In this document: piece after piece, positions 10,759 to 21,110 of the stretch
How positions within the stretch are numbered: position 1 is the stretch's first letter
How the letters are laid out: each line of letters opens with the position of its first letter
Assembly: GCF_004367745.1 (NCBI RefSeq)
Contig: NZ_CP037993.1
Location: forward strand, 2,170,001 to 2,234,000
DNA from: Herbaspirillum huttiense
GTDB lineage: Bacteria; Pseudomonadota; Gammaproteobacteria; Burkholderiales; Burkholderiaceae_D
Length of the DNA: 64,000 nt
Reading direction: 5' to 3'
Position numbers and translations under genes: made by a program
Notes under the pieces: generated by a model
Seen by the model: only the letters and a program-made list of their open reading frames with translations
Databases searched by the model: none
What the model was told of the DNA's origin: nothing

Positions 10759-11448
10759 TTAAAATAAATATTTGGCTTTCAATCTGTCAATGAGGGATGG
10801 CGGCATCGCAATTACGTGGTCCTCCTGCTCTTCATCGTCCTGATAGGTGATGTGGTCATTTCCGATTGCCAGTGGCTCATGTCCGGGTTTGCCATCCCAT
10901 ACGATGACATAACGCCTTTTTACCAGTAGCTCTCCCTGTTCATTTGTAATCGTCAGTTCAACCAGGTCCGGTGCATCATCAGAAAGAATTCCTCCGTGAC
11001 TTGTCCCGCTTCCACAAATCTTGATCGCGTACCTTTGATTCTGAAATTCCTTGATGCCGCCATTTAATTCATTGGTGTAGTCATACCTGCTGCAATCGAA
11101 TTTTCTGCTGTTTGCAGCAAGGTAGTTAGTAATTAAAAATATAAGAACAAGAGAAAATGCCAGCCAGAAAATGATGGCCGGTATCATTTTTGGAAATTCT
11201 TTTCTTAAGTCATTTCCTTTTGCATTGAGACCAAAAGCTTTGTTTCCAAAGAGAATCAGAATCAAAAATATGATACCAAGGGCGGTATATTCTTTGAAAT
11301 ACAAAAGAAGGAATAATATTTTTCCTGCTAGTTGGAATTTGCCAATTTGCGAAAGTGCCAATAATCCCGAAGTCACGATAAAAATAAAAATCAGGATGAT
11401 GGCGATATTCTTTATTGACCAGATAAAGTATTTTCGTATGGACGGCAT
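10759..11448 (-). CDS. Predicted membrane protein of AT-rich cassette
   Basis: I do not recognise this family. The 229-residue protein begins with three or four hydrophobic segments (about residues 10-30, 37-60 and 88-110) and then has a soluble domain of about 115 residues (LTITNEQGELLVKRRYVIVWDGKPGHEPLAIG). Its start overlaps the 3' end of the upstream gene by 37 bases, so the two are probably co-translated. Its base composition is clearly more AT-rich than the neighbouring housekeeping genes, a sign of recent transfer. The pairing of a large soluble protein with a small membrane partner is what effector-immunity pairs look like, but nothing proves that here. Confidence 0.7.
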   Translation of the reverse strand: MPSIRKYFIWSIKNIAIILIFIFIVTSGLLALSQIGKFQLAGKILFLLLYFKEYTALGIIFLILILFGNKAFGLNAKGNDLRKEFPKMIPAIIFWLAFSLVLIFLITNYLAANSRKFDCSRYDYTNELNGGIKEFQNQRYAIKICGSGTSHGGILSDDAPDLVELTITNEQGELLVKRRYVIVWDGKPGHEPLAIGNDHITYQDDEEQEDHVIAMPPSLIDRLKAKYLF

Positions 11449-12740
11449 ATTGTTCCAAGACGGAGCGTGATGGGTTTGTTGAGTGCGTAAAGCTCAGGCT
11501 GGCTGTAGATCATGAAATCCTGACCACGCTCCTTCTTTTTTCTCCATTCGTTAAACGAACTATTGTAGACGGGCCAGTACACATCCTTCTTCAGAAGCTT
11601 TTTCCAGAAACTGGTTCTTGTATCAATTGGATATTTAATTTCATCGCCAAAAGAAAGGTAATCCCAGTCAATATGCAGGCGCTCTTCATTATCAGCCTTG
11701 ATAGTCGTCTTCCATTGAGAGTTGACAAGGCCGAGGAACTCATTGGCATTCATTAAATAGCTGGTGATCATTCCAGCCTCGTTCCAGTGCCCAAGATATT
11801 GGCTTTTGGAGGGGTCTTCATCATTGAATGAGTAATTGTCTTTTAAATAGATGTAAACATGCGTCAGGATTGCCTCTGCGTCCATGCAATATTCATAGGG
11901 AGTTTTTTTGTAATTGAAATAGCGTTCTCCTTGGATTTCAAATCTTCCCACTGCGGCATATAAAGCGAAATTTCCTAACGCCGCCGTCACTTCTGTTGGA
12001 GTTAGCCAGCTGGATCCATGGAAGGTATTGACCTTTTTTCTCTGGAATTGCCAATCGAGGTGAAATTGCCTTATGTCCGAATTGATAATTCGGGTTGTAA
12101 AGCTGGAAGTCGGCCGCGCGCTCCTAGTGCTCCGAAATTCTTCGCTCACTTGTCTGAGAATTTTATTCTTCAGTAGCGCTACAGCCTTGTCCGAATAAAT
12201 GTCGTCGACAAGCAGATCTCTAAGCTTCGTCTGAACACCTTCGTTTCTGAGAGCCCATTGGAGGGTAACTATTTTGTCGTCCCATGGCTGCTCTGAATCC
12301 GGCTTGTTATTGAAGATATGGCTAGGGCCTGCGAACCATTTCCTTGCAAGGTGTGCGGCAACAGGCCAGCCCATTTTGTCCATTGCTTCAGGAACATCTT
12401 GCAGGTCAAATTCGGGAATTTTCTCGTGAGTTTCAGCGTCCGGAATCTGCGACCCAAGCTCTCGTGGTTGAGTTTGGGGAGATTCCTGCTGCTTCTGTTT
12501 TTGAGCTTGCTCTGTAAGCTTCAGCTGTCTTGCCGCTTCCAGCTTTTGTTGGCGCGCCTGCTCGCGCGAGGGCTTTGGTGGCTTGATCTTCTCTGGTGGT
12601 GCTGCCCCCGGGGCGGGGCGATCAAAGGAAATCTGTTGCGGGGTGTTGATAGCGACTGCGCCAGCATGCTTCTTCCACTGCGCGCCGCCGAACAAGGTTT
12701 TTTCAATCGTGTAGTAAGGAAGCCGTCTTGCCTTTGCCAT
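11412..12740 (-). CDS. Probable DUF6402-family protein
   Basis: The N-terminal motif RLPYYTIEKTLFGGAQW, a Pro/Lys/Gln-rich linker (about residues 50-95) and the core DVPEAMDKMGWPVAAHLARK resemble, from memory, the DUF6402 family, whose function is not established. The C-terminal 300 residues include many aromatic residues and the stretch YFNYKKTPYEYCMDAEA. There is no signal peptide or membrane segment. The ATG at 12740 is chosen because AGGGG lies five bases before it; an upstream GTG at 12746 sits too near. Its 3' end overlaps the membrane-protein gene. It is AT-rich compared with its surroundings. Family assignment is moderate; a secreted effector or cell-surface role is speculation. Confidence 0.65.
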   Translation of the reverse strand: MAKARRLPYYTIEKTLFGGAQWKKHAGAVAINTPQQISFDRPAPGAAPPEKIKPPKPSREQARQQKLEAARQLKLTEQAQKQKQQESPQTQPRELGSQIPDAETHEKIPEFDLQDVPEAMDKMGWPVAAHLARKWFAGPSHIFNNKPDSEQPWDDKIVTLQWALRNEGVQTKLRDLLVDDIYSDKAVALLKNKILRQVSEEFRSTRSARPTSSFTTRIINSDIRQFHLDWQFQRKKVNTFHGSSWLTPTEVTAALGNFALYAAVGRFEIQGERYFNYKKTPYEYCMDAEAILTHVYIYLKDNYSFNDEDPSKSQYLGHWNEAGMITSYLMNANEFLGLVNSQWKTTIKADNEERLHIDWDYLSFGDEIKYPIDTRTSFWKKLLKKDVYWPVYNSSFNEWRKKKERGQDFMIYSQPELYALNKPITLRLGTICRPYENTLSGQ

Positions 12741-12904
12741 CGTCACCCCTGAGCATGGTCAAAAAGCTCAGACGGTACGTGCGTGGACTTGCGTTAGAAA
12801 TCGTCCATAGGTGCGGCATTGGACTCGACGGAGAGAAATGCCCGATTAATTTCAGTCATTCCAGAACGAATTTGACTCCATATTCGGTCGAGCCAGATTT
12901 GAAC

Positions 12905-13546
12905 TCAGCGGGTTACGTCATACCGAACCAACGCTTCACCCTTCTTGATCCGCACCGATTCAATCCGAATCTGCCCGATCTCCCCCAGCGCCGCCACGTG
13001 CGTCCCGCCACAAGGATAGGCGGGCAATTCGCCAAAGCCGATCTGACGCAAGCCATTGTCCATGGCCATCACACTGGGCAGATCCTGCGCCAGCAATTCA
13101 TTGCAGCGGCGCTCCAGTTCTGCTGGCACCAGTTCCTGCGCCGTGCCATCAGCTGCAGCACCCACGCCTACCACGCGCGCTTCTCCCGGCCAGTGATGGG
13201 CTTTGGTCGGCGTCCATCCCAGTTCTGCCATCACTTGCCCGATCACGTGGCCTGCCGAATGCAGGCGCGTATGCAACTTGCGCGGCTCGGCGTCGACGGC
13301 CGCCACGGCCGGGCCGGGCGCAACAGGGGCTGCGGTGTAATGAACGATGCCTTCACTTTCGCTGACCACGCGCAGCACTTCCACGTCGCCGATGCGGCCG
13401 GTATCGCTGGGCTGTCCGCCACCCTGCGGATGAAAGGGCGTGGCCGACAGGCGCACGGCGTAGCGGCCATCGTCCTGCGGGGTGCAGTCCTGCACGTGGA
13501 TGTCGGCGCGCAAGGCGCGGTCGGTCAGGTAGAGGCGTTCAGTCAT
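12905..13546 (-). CDS. Alanyl-tRNA editing protein (AlaX type)
   Basis: AlaX proteins are free-standing editing domains that hydrolyse Ser- or Gly-tRNA(Ala). The metal-binding residues are visible: HTRLH (H92 and H96) and CGGTH (C179 and H183). The family segment FHPQGGGQPSDTG lies at residues 38-50. The ATG at 13546 (MTERLYL) is chosen because an upstream GTG/ATG extension to 13651 would run into the start of the divergent LysR gene and has non-family sequence. The 213-residue length fits the short AlaX class. It is divergent from the LysR-type regulator, about 97 bases apart. Confidence 0.92.
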   Translation of the reverse strand: MTERLYLTDRALRADIHVQDCTPQDDGRYAVRLSATPFHPQGGGQPSDTGRIGDVEVLRVVSESEGIVHYTAAPVAPGPAVAAVDAEPRKLHTRLHSAGHVIGQVMAELGWTPTKAHHWPGEARVVGVGAAADGTAQELVPAELERRCNELLAQDLPSVMAMDNGLRQIGFGELPAYPCGGTHVAALGEIGQIRIESVRIKKGEALVRYDVTR

Positions 13547-13643
13547 GGCGAGGCTTTCAATGGGGCTTGCGGCGAGTGTCGTGCATTGTAGCGGTCGCAG
13601 GAAGTTGCGATAATCCGGCACCGACGCAAAGGATCTTTGCACC

Positions 13644-14591
13644 ATGAGCACAAATCAAAGCATCGCCCTCCTGAACGAAATGGCCGTCTTCGCCAAGGTG
13701 GTGGAGACCGGCAGTTTCTCCGAAGCCGCACGCCAGCTGGGCGCCACGCCCTCGGCCACCAGCCGCGCCATCGCCCGCCTGGAAAAGGCGCTAGGCACCC
13801 AATTGCTGCAGCGGACCACCCGCAAGCTGCGCCTGAGCGCAAGTGGCGAGGAAATCCACGCCCGCTGCCGCGATATGCTCAACGCCGCGCAGGCCGTGCT
13901 GGCCGTCTCCGCTGCCTTCGATGCCGAGCCGCAAGGGCAGGTGAGGGTGAGCGTGCCCAAGGCGGTCGGCCATGCGCTGGTGCATCCGCATATGCCGGAT
14001 TTTCTGGTGGCCCATCCCAAGGTGGACGTGCTGTTGCGGCTGGAAGACCGCTACATGGACCTCATCGACGACCAGGTCGACCTGGCCATCCGCATCACCG
14101 ACCAGCCGCCCCCAGGCCTGATGGGCCGGCGCCTGATGCGCATCGACCATCTCCTGTGCGCCACGCCGCACTACCTGCAGCAGCACGGGGCGCCCGCCCA
14201 CCCGCTGGCCTTGAAGGAGCACAGCTGCATCTACCTCGGTGAATCACCGGCGGACGCACGCTGGCGCTTTCGCCGGCAGGGCAAGACCGTCAATGTCGAA
14301 GTACGGGGAAGGTATGCGGCCAACCATACCGGGGTGCGGCTCGATGCCACGCTGCGGCATCTGGGCATTGCCAGCCTGCCGTATTTCATCGCCAGGCCGG
14401 CATTGGAGGAGGGGAGGCTGGTGCAGGTGCTGCCCCAGTGGAGTTTCAAAACGCGCTATTGCGGCGAGCTGTGGGCGCTGTATCCGGCTACGCGCCATCT
14501 GCCGCCGCGTCTGAGTGCCTTCGTGCAGTTTCTGGCGCAGCGGCTGGCGCAGGAGCCGGCCCTGGCACCGGGCGCCAAGCCGGTACGCTGA
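13644..14591 (+). CDS. LysR-family transcriptional regulator
   Basis: The N-terminal winged helix-turn-helix is clear: FAKVVETGSFSEAARQLGAT with PSATSRAIARLEKALGTQLL, residues about 12-56. The rest is a periplasmic-binding-protein-like effector domain ending near residue 300. It belongs to the CrgA-like group, whose members often regulate a divergent neighbour, here the alanyl-tRNA editing gene; the inducer is unknown. The ATG at 13644 has an AAAGGA about ten bases upstream. Its 315-residue length is normal. Confidence 0.93.
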   Translation: MSTNQSIALLNEMAVFAKVVETGSFSEAARQLGATPSATSRAIARLEKALGTQLLQRTTRKLRLSASGEEIHARCRDMLNAAQAVLAVSAAFDAEPQGQVRVSVPKAVGHALVHPHMPDFLVAHPKVDVLLRLEDRYMDLIDDQVDLAIRITDQPPPGLMGRRLMRIDHLLCATPHYLQQHGAPAHPLALKEHSCIYLGESPADARWRFRRQGKTVNVEVRGRYAANHTGVRLDATLRHLGIASLPYFIARPALEEGRLVQVLPQWSFKTRYCGELWALYPATRHLPPRLSAFVQFLAQRLAQEPALAPGAKPVR

Positions 14592-14596
14592 AGGGA

Positions 14597-15226
14597 TCAG
14601 GCCGCAGGGCGGTGCCAGATGTGGAAGCTGCCTTCCATGGCGGACATGGCGGCGATCACGGTCTCGTAGTTCTTGTCATCGTCGTAGCCGGGCAGGCGCG
14701 TCTTCATGGCTTCCATCAAGGCTTCCAGGCCATCGGCGTCATTGGGGACCAGCACGCCCTTGATGCCCTCGGCGCTCTTGCCGGCCAGGATCCATTGCGG
14801 TTGCGGCAGGGCATCGTCGCTGATGCGGATGGTGACGTCATCGACTGCACTCCAGGCAATGCCTTCGCGCTTGGCCCCGCGCACCATGGTGCGGATTTCT
14901 TCATCGTCGAATTCCACGCTGATCTTGCGTGCCTGCTGGGCCGCCACCCGCGTGGGCGACAGCTCGGCAGCGCCCGGTGCCTGCACTTTCCAGTCAGTCT
15001 TGCGGACCTTGGGCGGCACCAGACGGTTCTTGATCTGCTGGCCGAAGGCGAAGGTGGCCCCGAAGGAAAGCCCGGCGATCAGTCCGTAAAAGAGGCTGGC
15101 CTCGTTGGACATGTAGTGGATGCCGGCCCACAAGCCTACGGCCAGGGCGGCGACCAGGCCCAGCAGGGAAAACAGGACAGGGACTTCGCGCGGCGGGCGG
15201 GATTCGGGCTGGACGGACATGGGCAA
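14597..15226 (-). CDS. Hypothetical membrane protein
   Basis: I do not recognise this family. The 209-residue protein has two hydrophobic segments near the N-terminus (VPVLFSLLGLVAALAVGLWA and SLFYGLIAGLSFGATFAF), then a soluble cytoplasmic domain of about 140 residues with ISVEFDDEEIRTMVRG and VDDVTIRISD. The domain layout, a two-helix anchor followed by a small alpha/beta domain, resembles YcxB-like proteins, but I see no diagnostic motif. A second ATG lies two codons downstream (15220). It converges with the LysR gene with only five bases between stops. Confidence 0.7.
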   Translation of the reverse strand: MPMSVQPESRPPREVPVLFSLLGLVAALAVGLWAGIHYMSNEASLFYGLIAGLSFGATFAFGQQIKNRLVPPKVRKTDWKVQAPGAAELSPTRVAAQQARKISVEFDDEEIRTMVRGAKREGIAWSAVDDVTIRISDDALPQPQWILAGKSAEGIKGVLVPNDADGLEALMEAMKTRLPGYDDDKNYETVIAAMSAMEGSFHIWHRPAA

Positions 15227-15385
15227 ACGGGTCTCATGAGGGATGCAATGGGCCGCATGGTAACCCGCATGGGCGGTGGCGGCTACCGCTGCGGCCGGAT
15301 TTTATTGCGGGCAGGGCGCACGGGAGGCCCGTGGCGGGCGCGTGACTTGGTACAATCGCGGTTTCGAGCATCAACCCTATCGTAA

Positions 15386-16696
<1,311 letters not shown>

Positions 16697-16720
16697 TTCA
16701 GTTTTACTGAGCGCCAAATG

Positions 16721-16756
16721 AAAACGGCTGCCTTGCTAGAGGCAGCCGTTTTTTTA
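16721..16756 (+). terminator. Terminator after serS
   Basis: AAAACGGCTGCC pairs with GGCAGCCGTTTT around an eight-base loop and is followed by seven T. Confidence 0.93.
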
Positions 16757-16797
16757 TCGTCGCACCGGGCGAGAAAACGTTTTCGTGAGGAGGCTGG

Positions 16798-18717
16798 CTA
16801 AGCGTCCTTGAGCGCCCAGGAGAAGGTGGTCGGGATGCGGCGCTCGATGAAGAGGCTGTTGCCCTGGATCTTCTTGGCTTCCTTCTTGGCGCGGGTGGCG
16901 GCCGAGGCGATCTGGTGCGGTGAGGAGTATTGCGAGGGTTCGATCTTCACCGAGCCCAGCGACAGCGAGACCAGCGGGTGGAACACCCGGTTGCCCTGGC
17001 GATCCTCGGTGTAATAGCCTTTGCGCTGCACGTCTTCGTCGTAGTAGAAGGCGCGGGTTTCGGCTTCGAAGGTATCGAGGATGGTGCGGCAGCGCTTTTC
17101 CCAATCCTCGCTCTGGAACAGGATGAGGAAATCGTCCCCGCCGATGTGGCCGATGAAGTCCAGGTTGGGGTCGCAGGCCTGCTGCAGCACGCGGCCGGTG
17201 GCCTGGATCATGTCATCGCCCTTGCGATAGCCGTAGACATCGTTGAAGGGTTTGAACTGATCGAGGTCGCAATAGCAGATGCAGAATTCCACCCCGCTTT
17301 GCAGCAGGTATTCGATGTGATCGTTGATGGGCACGTTGCCCGGCAACTGCGTCAGCGGATTGGCGTGGCGGGCGGCGTCGATCTGCATCTGCGTGATCTC
17401 GCGCAGCAGGTCGTGGCCAGTGCCCAGCCCCACGTACTGGCCGCGGTCGGTGATGATGAAGCCGTTGGAGAGGTGGTGCGACTCGGCATGCACCAGCAGG
17501 TTGGAGAGGTCCTGCAGGCTGGTGTCCTGCTCGGTCAGGATGGGATTGGGGTCCATGAAGAAGGCGCAGGACTTCTTGCCATACAGTTCGCGGCCGTACA
17601 GGCGGGCAAAGCGCTCCACCATGCTGTAGCGGTTGATGAGCCCGATCGGCAAGCCATTGCTGACCACCGGCAGGGCCTGCAGCTGCGGATCGTTGACGAA
17701 CATGTCGTAGGCCGCATCGTTGGTCACTTCCGGACTGACGTACTGGGTCTCGCGCAGCAGCTTGGCGACGGTGGCGCTGCGCTTGCCGGGGCCATACTTG
17801 TTGGCGGCCAGCGGAACCTTGTCGCGCCGCAGGGTTTTGGTGACATCGTCCGAGATCGAGACCGGCGGCTCCGGCAGCGGACGCGAGATGTGATAGCCCT
17901 GGCCGCAGGCAATGCCGAGGTCGCGGATAGTCAGCAGTTCGGCCTGGGATTCGATGCCTTCGGCGATGACGATGGAGCCGGACTTTTCGGCAATCTCCTG
18001 GATCGAGCGCACGAACTGCAGCTTCATCGGATCATGGTTGATGCCTTGCACGAAGTGCATGTCGACCTTGACGTATTCCGGCTGCAGCTCGGACCACAGG
18101 CGCAGGCTGGAGAAACCTTCACCCAGATCGTCGATGGCGATCTGGAAGCCCATGTCGCGGTAATGCATGGCCGCATTGCGCAGCAGGGCATAGTCGTAGG
18201 TCGGCTCGTTCTCGGTCAGTTCGATGATGATGCGCTGCGGATTGACGCCCAGCTTTTCCAGATAGCGCAAGGTCTCGCCCTGGATCGCCTCCGGCTGCAT
18301 CAGTGCCCCCGGCGACACGTTCAGGAACAGGTTGCCCGGCAAGCCCAGTTGCGCGAAGCGGGTCATCACGATGTGGCGGCACAGATATTCCATCTGTACC
18401 GACAGGTTGTGCGCGCGTGCCACCTTGAACAGCGCCAGCGGCGAATGCAGCGGGGTATTGGAGGGGCCGCGGATCAAACCTTCATATCCCAGGATCTCGC
18501 CGTTGCGCATGCGCACGATGGGCTGGAACAGCGCCGACAACTTGCGTTGAGCAATGATCTCATGCAGCAATGACAACATCGGATCGTCGGCGCCGCGCAG
18601 GGCCGCACCGGAGGCGCGGGCGATCAGATCGACGACTTCGGCGCCGAGCGGAAAGATTGGATTGGAGAGGGGAGCCATCTGGCTGAATCCGGATTCGAGA
18701 GAGTCAAAGAACGGCAA
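16798..18717 (-). CDS. EAL-CBS-GGDEF cyclic-di-GMP protein
   Basis: Domain order is an EAL phosphodiesterase domain (about residues 55-290), a CBS-type pair (about 330-440) and a GGDEF domain (about 455-615). EAL residues needed for catalysis are kept: E in YEGL, N in LNVSPG, E in ELTEN, the DD of IAIDDLGEGFSSL, K in VKVD and E in IAEGIES. This suggests an active c-di-GMP phosphodiesterase. The cyclase motif is GGDDF instead of GGDEF/GGEEF and no RxxD inhibitory site precedes it, so the GGDEF domain may sense GTP rather than make c-di-GMP. No membrane segment is seen. The CBS pair may bind an adenine nucleotide. A second start (M14, position 18678) is possible. Confidence 0.92.
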   Translation of the reverse strand: MPFFDSLESGFSQMAPLSNPIFPLGAEVVDLIARASGAALRGADDPMLSLLHEIIAQRKLSALFQPIVRMRNGEILGYEGLIRGPSNTPLHSPLALFKVARAHNLSVQMEYLCRHIVMTRFAQLGLPGNLFLNVSPGALMQPEAIQGETLRYLEKLGVNPQRIIIELTENEPTYDYALLRNAAMHYRDMGFQIAIDDLGEGFSSLRLWSELQPEYVKVDMHFVQGINHDPMKLQFVRSIQEIAEKSGSIVIAEGIESQAELLTIRDLGIACGQGYHISRPLPEPPVSISDDVTKTLRRDKVPLAANKYGPGKRSATVAKLLRETQYVSPEVTNDAAYDMFVNDPQLQALPVVSNGLPIGLINRYSMVERFARLYGRELYGKKSCAFFMDPNPILTEQDTSLQDLSNLLVHAESHHLSNGFIITDRGQYVGLGTGHDLLREITQMQIDAARHANPLTQLPGNVPINDHIEYLLQSGVEFCICYCDLDQFKPFNDVYGYRKGDDMIQATGRVLQQACDPNLDFIGHIGGDDFLILFQSEDWEKRCRTILDTFEAETRAFYYDEDVQRKGYYTEDRQGNRVFHPLVSLSLGSVKIEPSQYSSPHQIASAATRAKKEAKKIQGNSLFIERRIPTTFSWALKDA

Positions 18718-18903
18718 TGCATCGCAAAATAGTTTACGGATCCTAGAAGTGATTTATGACAAGATGATGATAAGCAATTCAGCTTGATGGTTTTATGTAT
18801 GAACTTTGCTTCTGCTAGTCTGTCCGGCGGGAGATGCAATGACGAGGAGATAAGTTTTTTGAATATTTTTTAAAAAATAGTTCCACTCTGAAAATAGTTC
18901 TGC

Positions 18904-18909
18904 TATAGT
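18904..18909 (+). promoter_or_regulatory. Candidate -10 box of tRNA-Ser
   Basis: TATAGT lies 45 bases before the tRNA-Ser gene in a locally AT-rich stretch. The -35 is poor (TTCCAC at a 17-base spacing), so only the -10 is proposed. Confidence 0.4.
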
Positions 18910-18953
18910 CGCTGTCTTCGCTGCACCACGCAGTGAAACGACCGAAGTTGACC

Positions 18954-19044
<91 letters not shown>

Positions 19045-19072
19045 TTGGCTCAAGTGTTGTGAAGCTGTAGAG

Positions 19073-19108
19073 ATAAGGCTCTGATTTTGTCAGGGCCTTA
19101 TTTTTTTG
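19073..19108 (+). terminator. Terminator after tRNA-Ser
   Basis: ATAAGGCTCTGA pairs with TCAGGGCCTTAT (one G-U) around TTTTG and is followed by seven T, about 30 bases after the tRNA. Confidence 0.92.
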
Positions 19109-19364
19109 TCCGTCGGTTCCGCGCTGGAGGGAGTGCGGTCGGCGGCAAATCATTGACTGGTCACCGGATGTTTTTCGAGGGGGAGAACATCGGCGTTGCG
19201 CCAGAGCCGTCCCATGTACTGGGAGGGTTCCTGCCGGTTTCGTGGCATCGCCGCGATAGTCCGGACAAATTTCTTCCCGCTCGCGAAGTCGCCGCGCCAC
19301 CCTTGGCTGCGGCTTGATATATTCGTCTCATGCATCTGCGTTTGCTTTCCATGGCGGGCTCATC
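19109..19364. other. Gene-free stretch before diguanylate cyclase
   Basis: With the terminator before it, this makes a 321-base gap between the tRNA and the next coding gene. I see no gene, repeat or clear promoter hexamers in it. Confidence 0.4.
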
Positions 19365-21110
19365 ATGTCCCTGAATCGTCTGTTCCGGCTGATCTCGGTC
19401 GCCTTGCTGGCGCTGTTCCTGGCGTTTGCGGTGGCCCTGGTCTGGACGGAGTGGAACACCTACCGCAGCGGTGCCAACAGCGTGCCGGCCTTGCGCAAGC
19501 TGCGCCTGGCGCTGCTGGCGATGGAAAAGATTTCCGCCGAACGTGGTCCGGCCAACGCCGTCATGGGGGCCGGCGCCTCGGTGCCGCCGGAGCTGCAGGC
19601 CAGGCTGGCCACTGCCCGCGCCCAGAGCGATGCGGCCCTGAGCCAATTGCGCGCTGCGCTGGAGGCGGATACCAGGCTGCGGCAGTCGTGGGCCATGGAC
19701 AAGGTGCGGCTGGTCCAGCAAGGCCTGGGTCCGGCGCGCGCCAATGTTGACCGGGTGGCGCGCCTGGCGCCGCAGGATCGCAGCGACGTGCTGGTGGTCT
19801 CGGCCGTCAGCAGCATGGTCGATCTGATGCCATTGATGGTGCGCGTGGTGAGTGATCTGAGCAATGAGGCTGACCGCGCCGATCCCTTGCTGCGTGATGG
19901 CCTCTCGGCCGTGCGCGCAGTCGCCAGCCTGCGCGAGTACGCCGGGCAGGTCGGGTCGCGTTTCGTCGCCCCACTGATTGCGCATCGTCAGCTGACCCAG
20001 GATGAAGTCATCGAAATCGGACGCCTCTATGGCCGCATCGAGTTGTTGCGCAACTTCATCGCCGGCCAGTTGGGCAGTTACAGTCGCGCGCCGGAATTTG
20101 CCGCGGCCCTGGAGCGGGTGGAGAAGGAATATTTCGACAGTGGCTTCCAGTTCCTCGATTTCCTGCTGCAGATAGGGCTGAAATCCGGTGACTTCGGGGT
20201 CACGCCTACCGATCTCTTCAAGTTCTATGTGCCCTCAATGGCCTCCATCACGGACCTGCGCGATCTGCTGCTCGATGATCTGCTGGAGCAGGCGGAGCGC
20301 CACAATACGCGGGCCCGCAACCTGTTGATTCTGGTGGTGAGCCTGACGCTGGTGGCTTGCCTGTTCTTCCAGATGCTGGTGGTGCTGATCGGGCGGCGTG
20401 TGGTGCGTCCGCTGGTGCAGGCCACCGATCTGGTGTCGGGTCTGGTGGATGGCAAGCTGGAGCAGGAAATCCCCGAGGCGCGCCATCAGGATGAGATCGG
20501 CGCGATGATGCGTGCGCTGCGCGTGCTCAAGCAGCGCATGCGCGAGCGCAACAGTCTGGCCAAGGAACGCGAGGCGCTGATCACGCAATTGCAGACCTCA
20601 TCCAATACCGATTTTCTGACCGGCGTATTGAACCGCCGCGCCTTCTACACCCATGCCGATCAGCAGCTGGGTGTGGCGCAACGCTATCGGCGGGCGGTGT
20701 CGGTGGTGCTGTTCGACATCGATCATTTCAAGCGCATCAACGACAGCTACGGTCACCAGGCCGGCGACGCCATCCTGATCGGCGTGAGCCAGTGTGTGGC
20801 GCAGCTGCTGCGCAAGGTGGATGTGCTGGCGCGCTATGGCGGCGAAGAATTCATCATCCTGCTGCCCGAATCCGATCTGGCGCAGGCCGCCGCCGTGGCT
20901 GACAAGCTGCGGGCGGCGCTGGAAGAGCGCGTGTTCGAGACCGAAGGGGATCGCCGTATCAATGTGACGGCCAGTTTCGGCGTGGCTACGATGGCCGGAG
21001 GCGAGGCGCTGGACAAGCTGACCAAGCGCGCCGACATCGCGCTTTACCGCGCCAAGCGGCTGGGGCGCAATCGGGTCGAACTGGCCGGGGATGAGCTGGA
21101 AGAGCCCTGA
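19365..21110 (+). CDS. Membrane diguanylate cyclase with HAMP domain
   Basis: The protein would make c-di-GMP from GTP in response to a periplasmic signal. A first membrane segment (residues about 5-28) is followed by a periplasmic helical sensor of about 290 residues, a second membrane segment (about 320-345), a HAMP linker (VVRPLVQATDLVSGLVDGKL) and a GGDEF domain. The catalytic signature is RYGGEEF with GGEEF at 492-496, so it is likely active. The ATG at 19365 (MSLNRLFRL) is chosen because the hydrophobic anchor follows at once; an in-frame ATG at 19314 adds non-conserved residues. The sensed ligand is unknown. It converges on the LacI-type gene, with abutting ends. Confidence 0.92.
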   Translation: MSLNRLFRLISVALLALFLAFAVALVWTEWNTYRSGANSVPALRKLRLALLAMEKISAERGPANAVMGAGASVPPELQARLATARAQSDAALSQLRAALEADTRLRQSWAMDKVRLVQQGLGPARANVDRVARLAPQDRSDVLVVSAVSSMVDLMPLMVRVVSDLSNEADRADPLLRDGLSAVRAVASLREYAGQVGSRFVAPLIAHRQLTQDEVIEIGRLYGRIELLRNFIAGQLGSYSRAPEFAAALERVEKEYFDSGFQFLDFLLQIGLKSGDFGVTPTDLFKFYVPSMASITDLRDLLLDDLLEQAERHNTRARNLLILVVSLTLVACLFFQMLVVLIGRRVVRPLVQATDLVSGLVDGKLEQEIPEARHQDEIGAMMRALRVLKQRMRERNSLAKEREALITQLQTSSNTDFLTGVLNRRAFYTHADQQLGVAQRYRRAVSVVLFDIDHFKRINDSYGHQAGDAILIGVSQCVAQLLRKVDVLARYGGEEFIILLPESDLAQAAAVADKLRAALEERVFETEGDRRINVTASFGVATMAGGEALDKLTKRADIALYRAKRLGRNRVELAGDELEEP

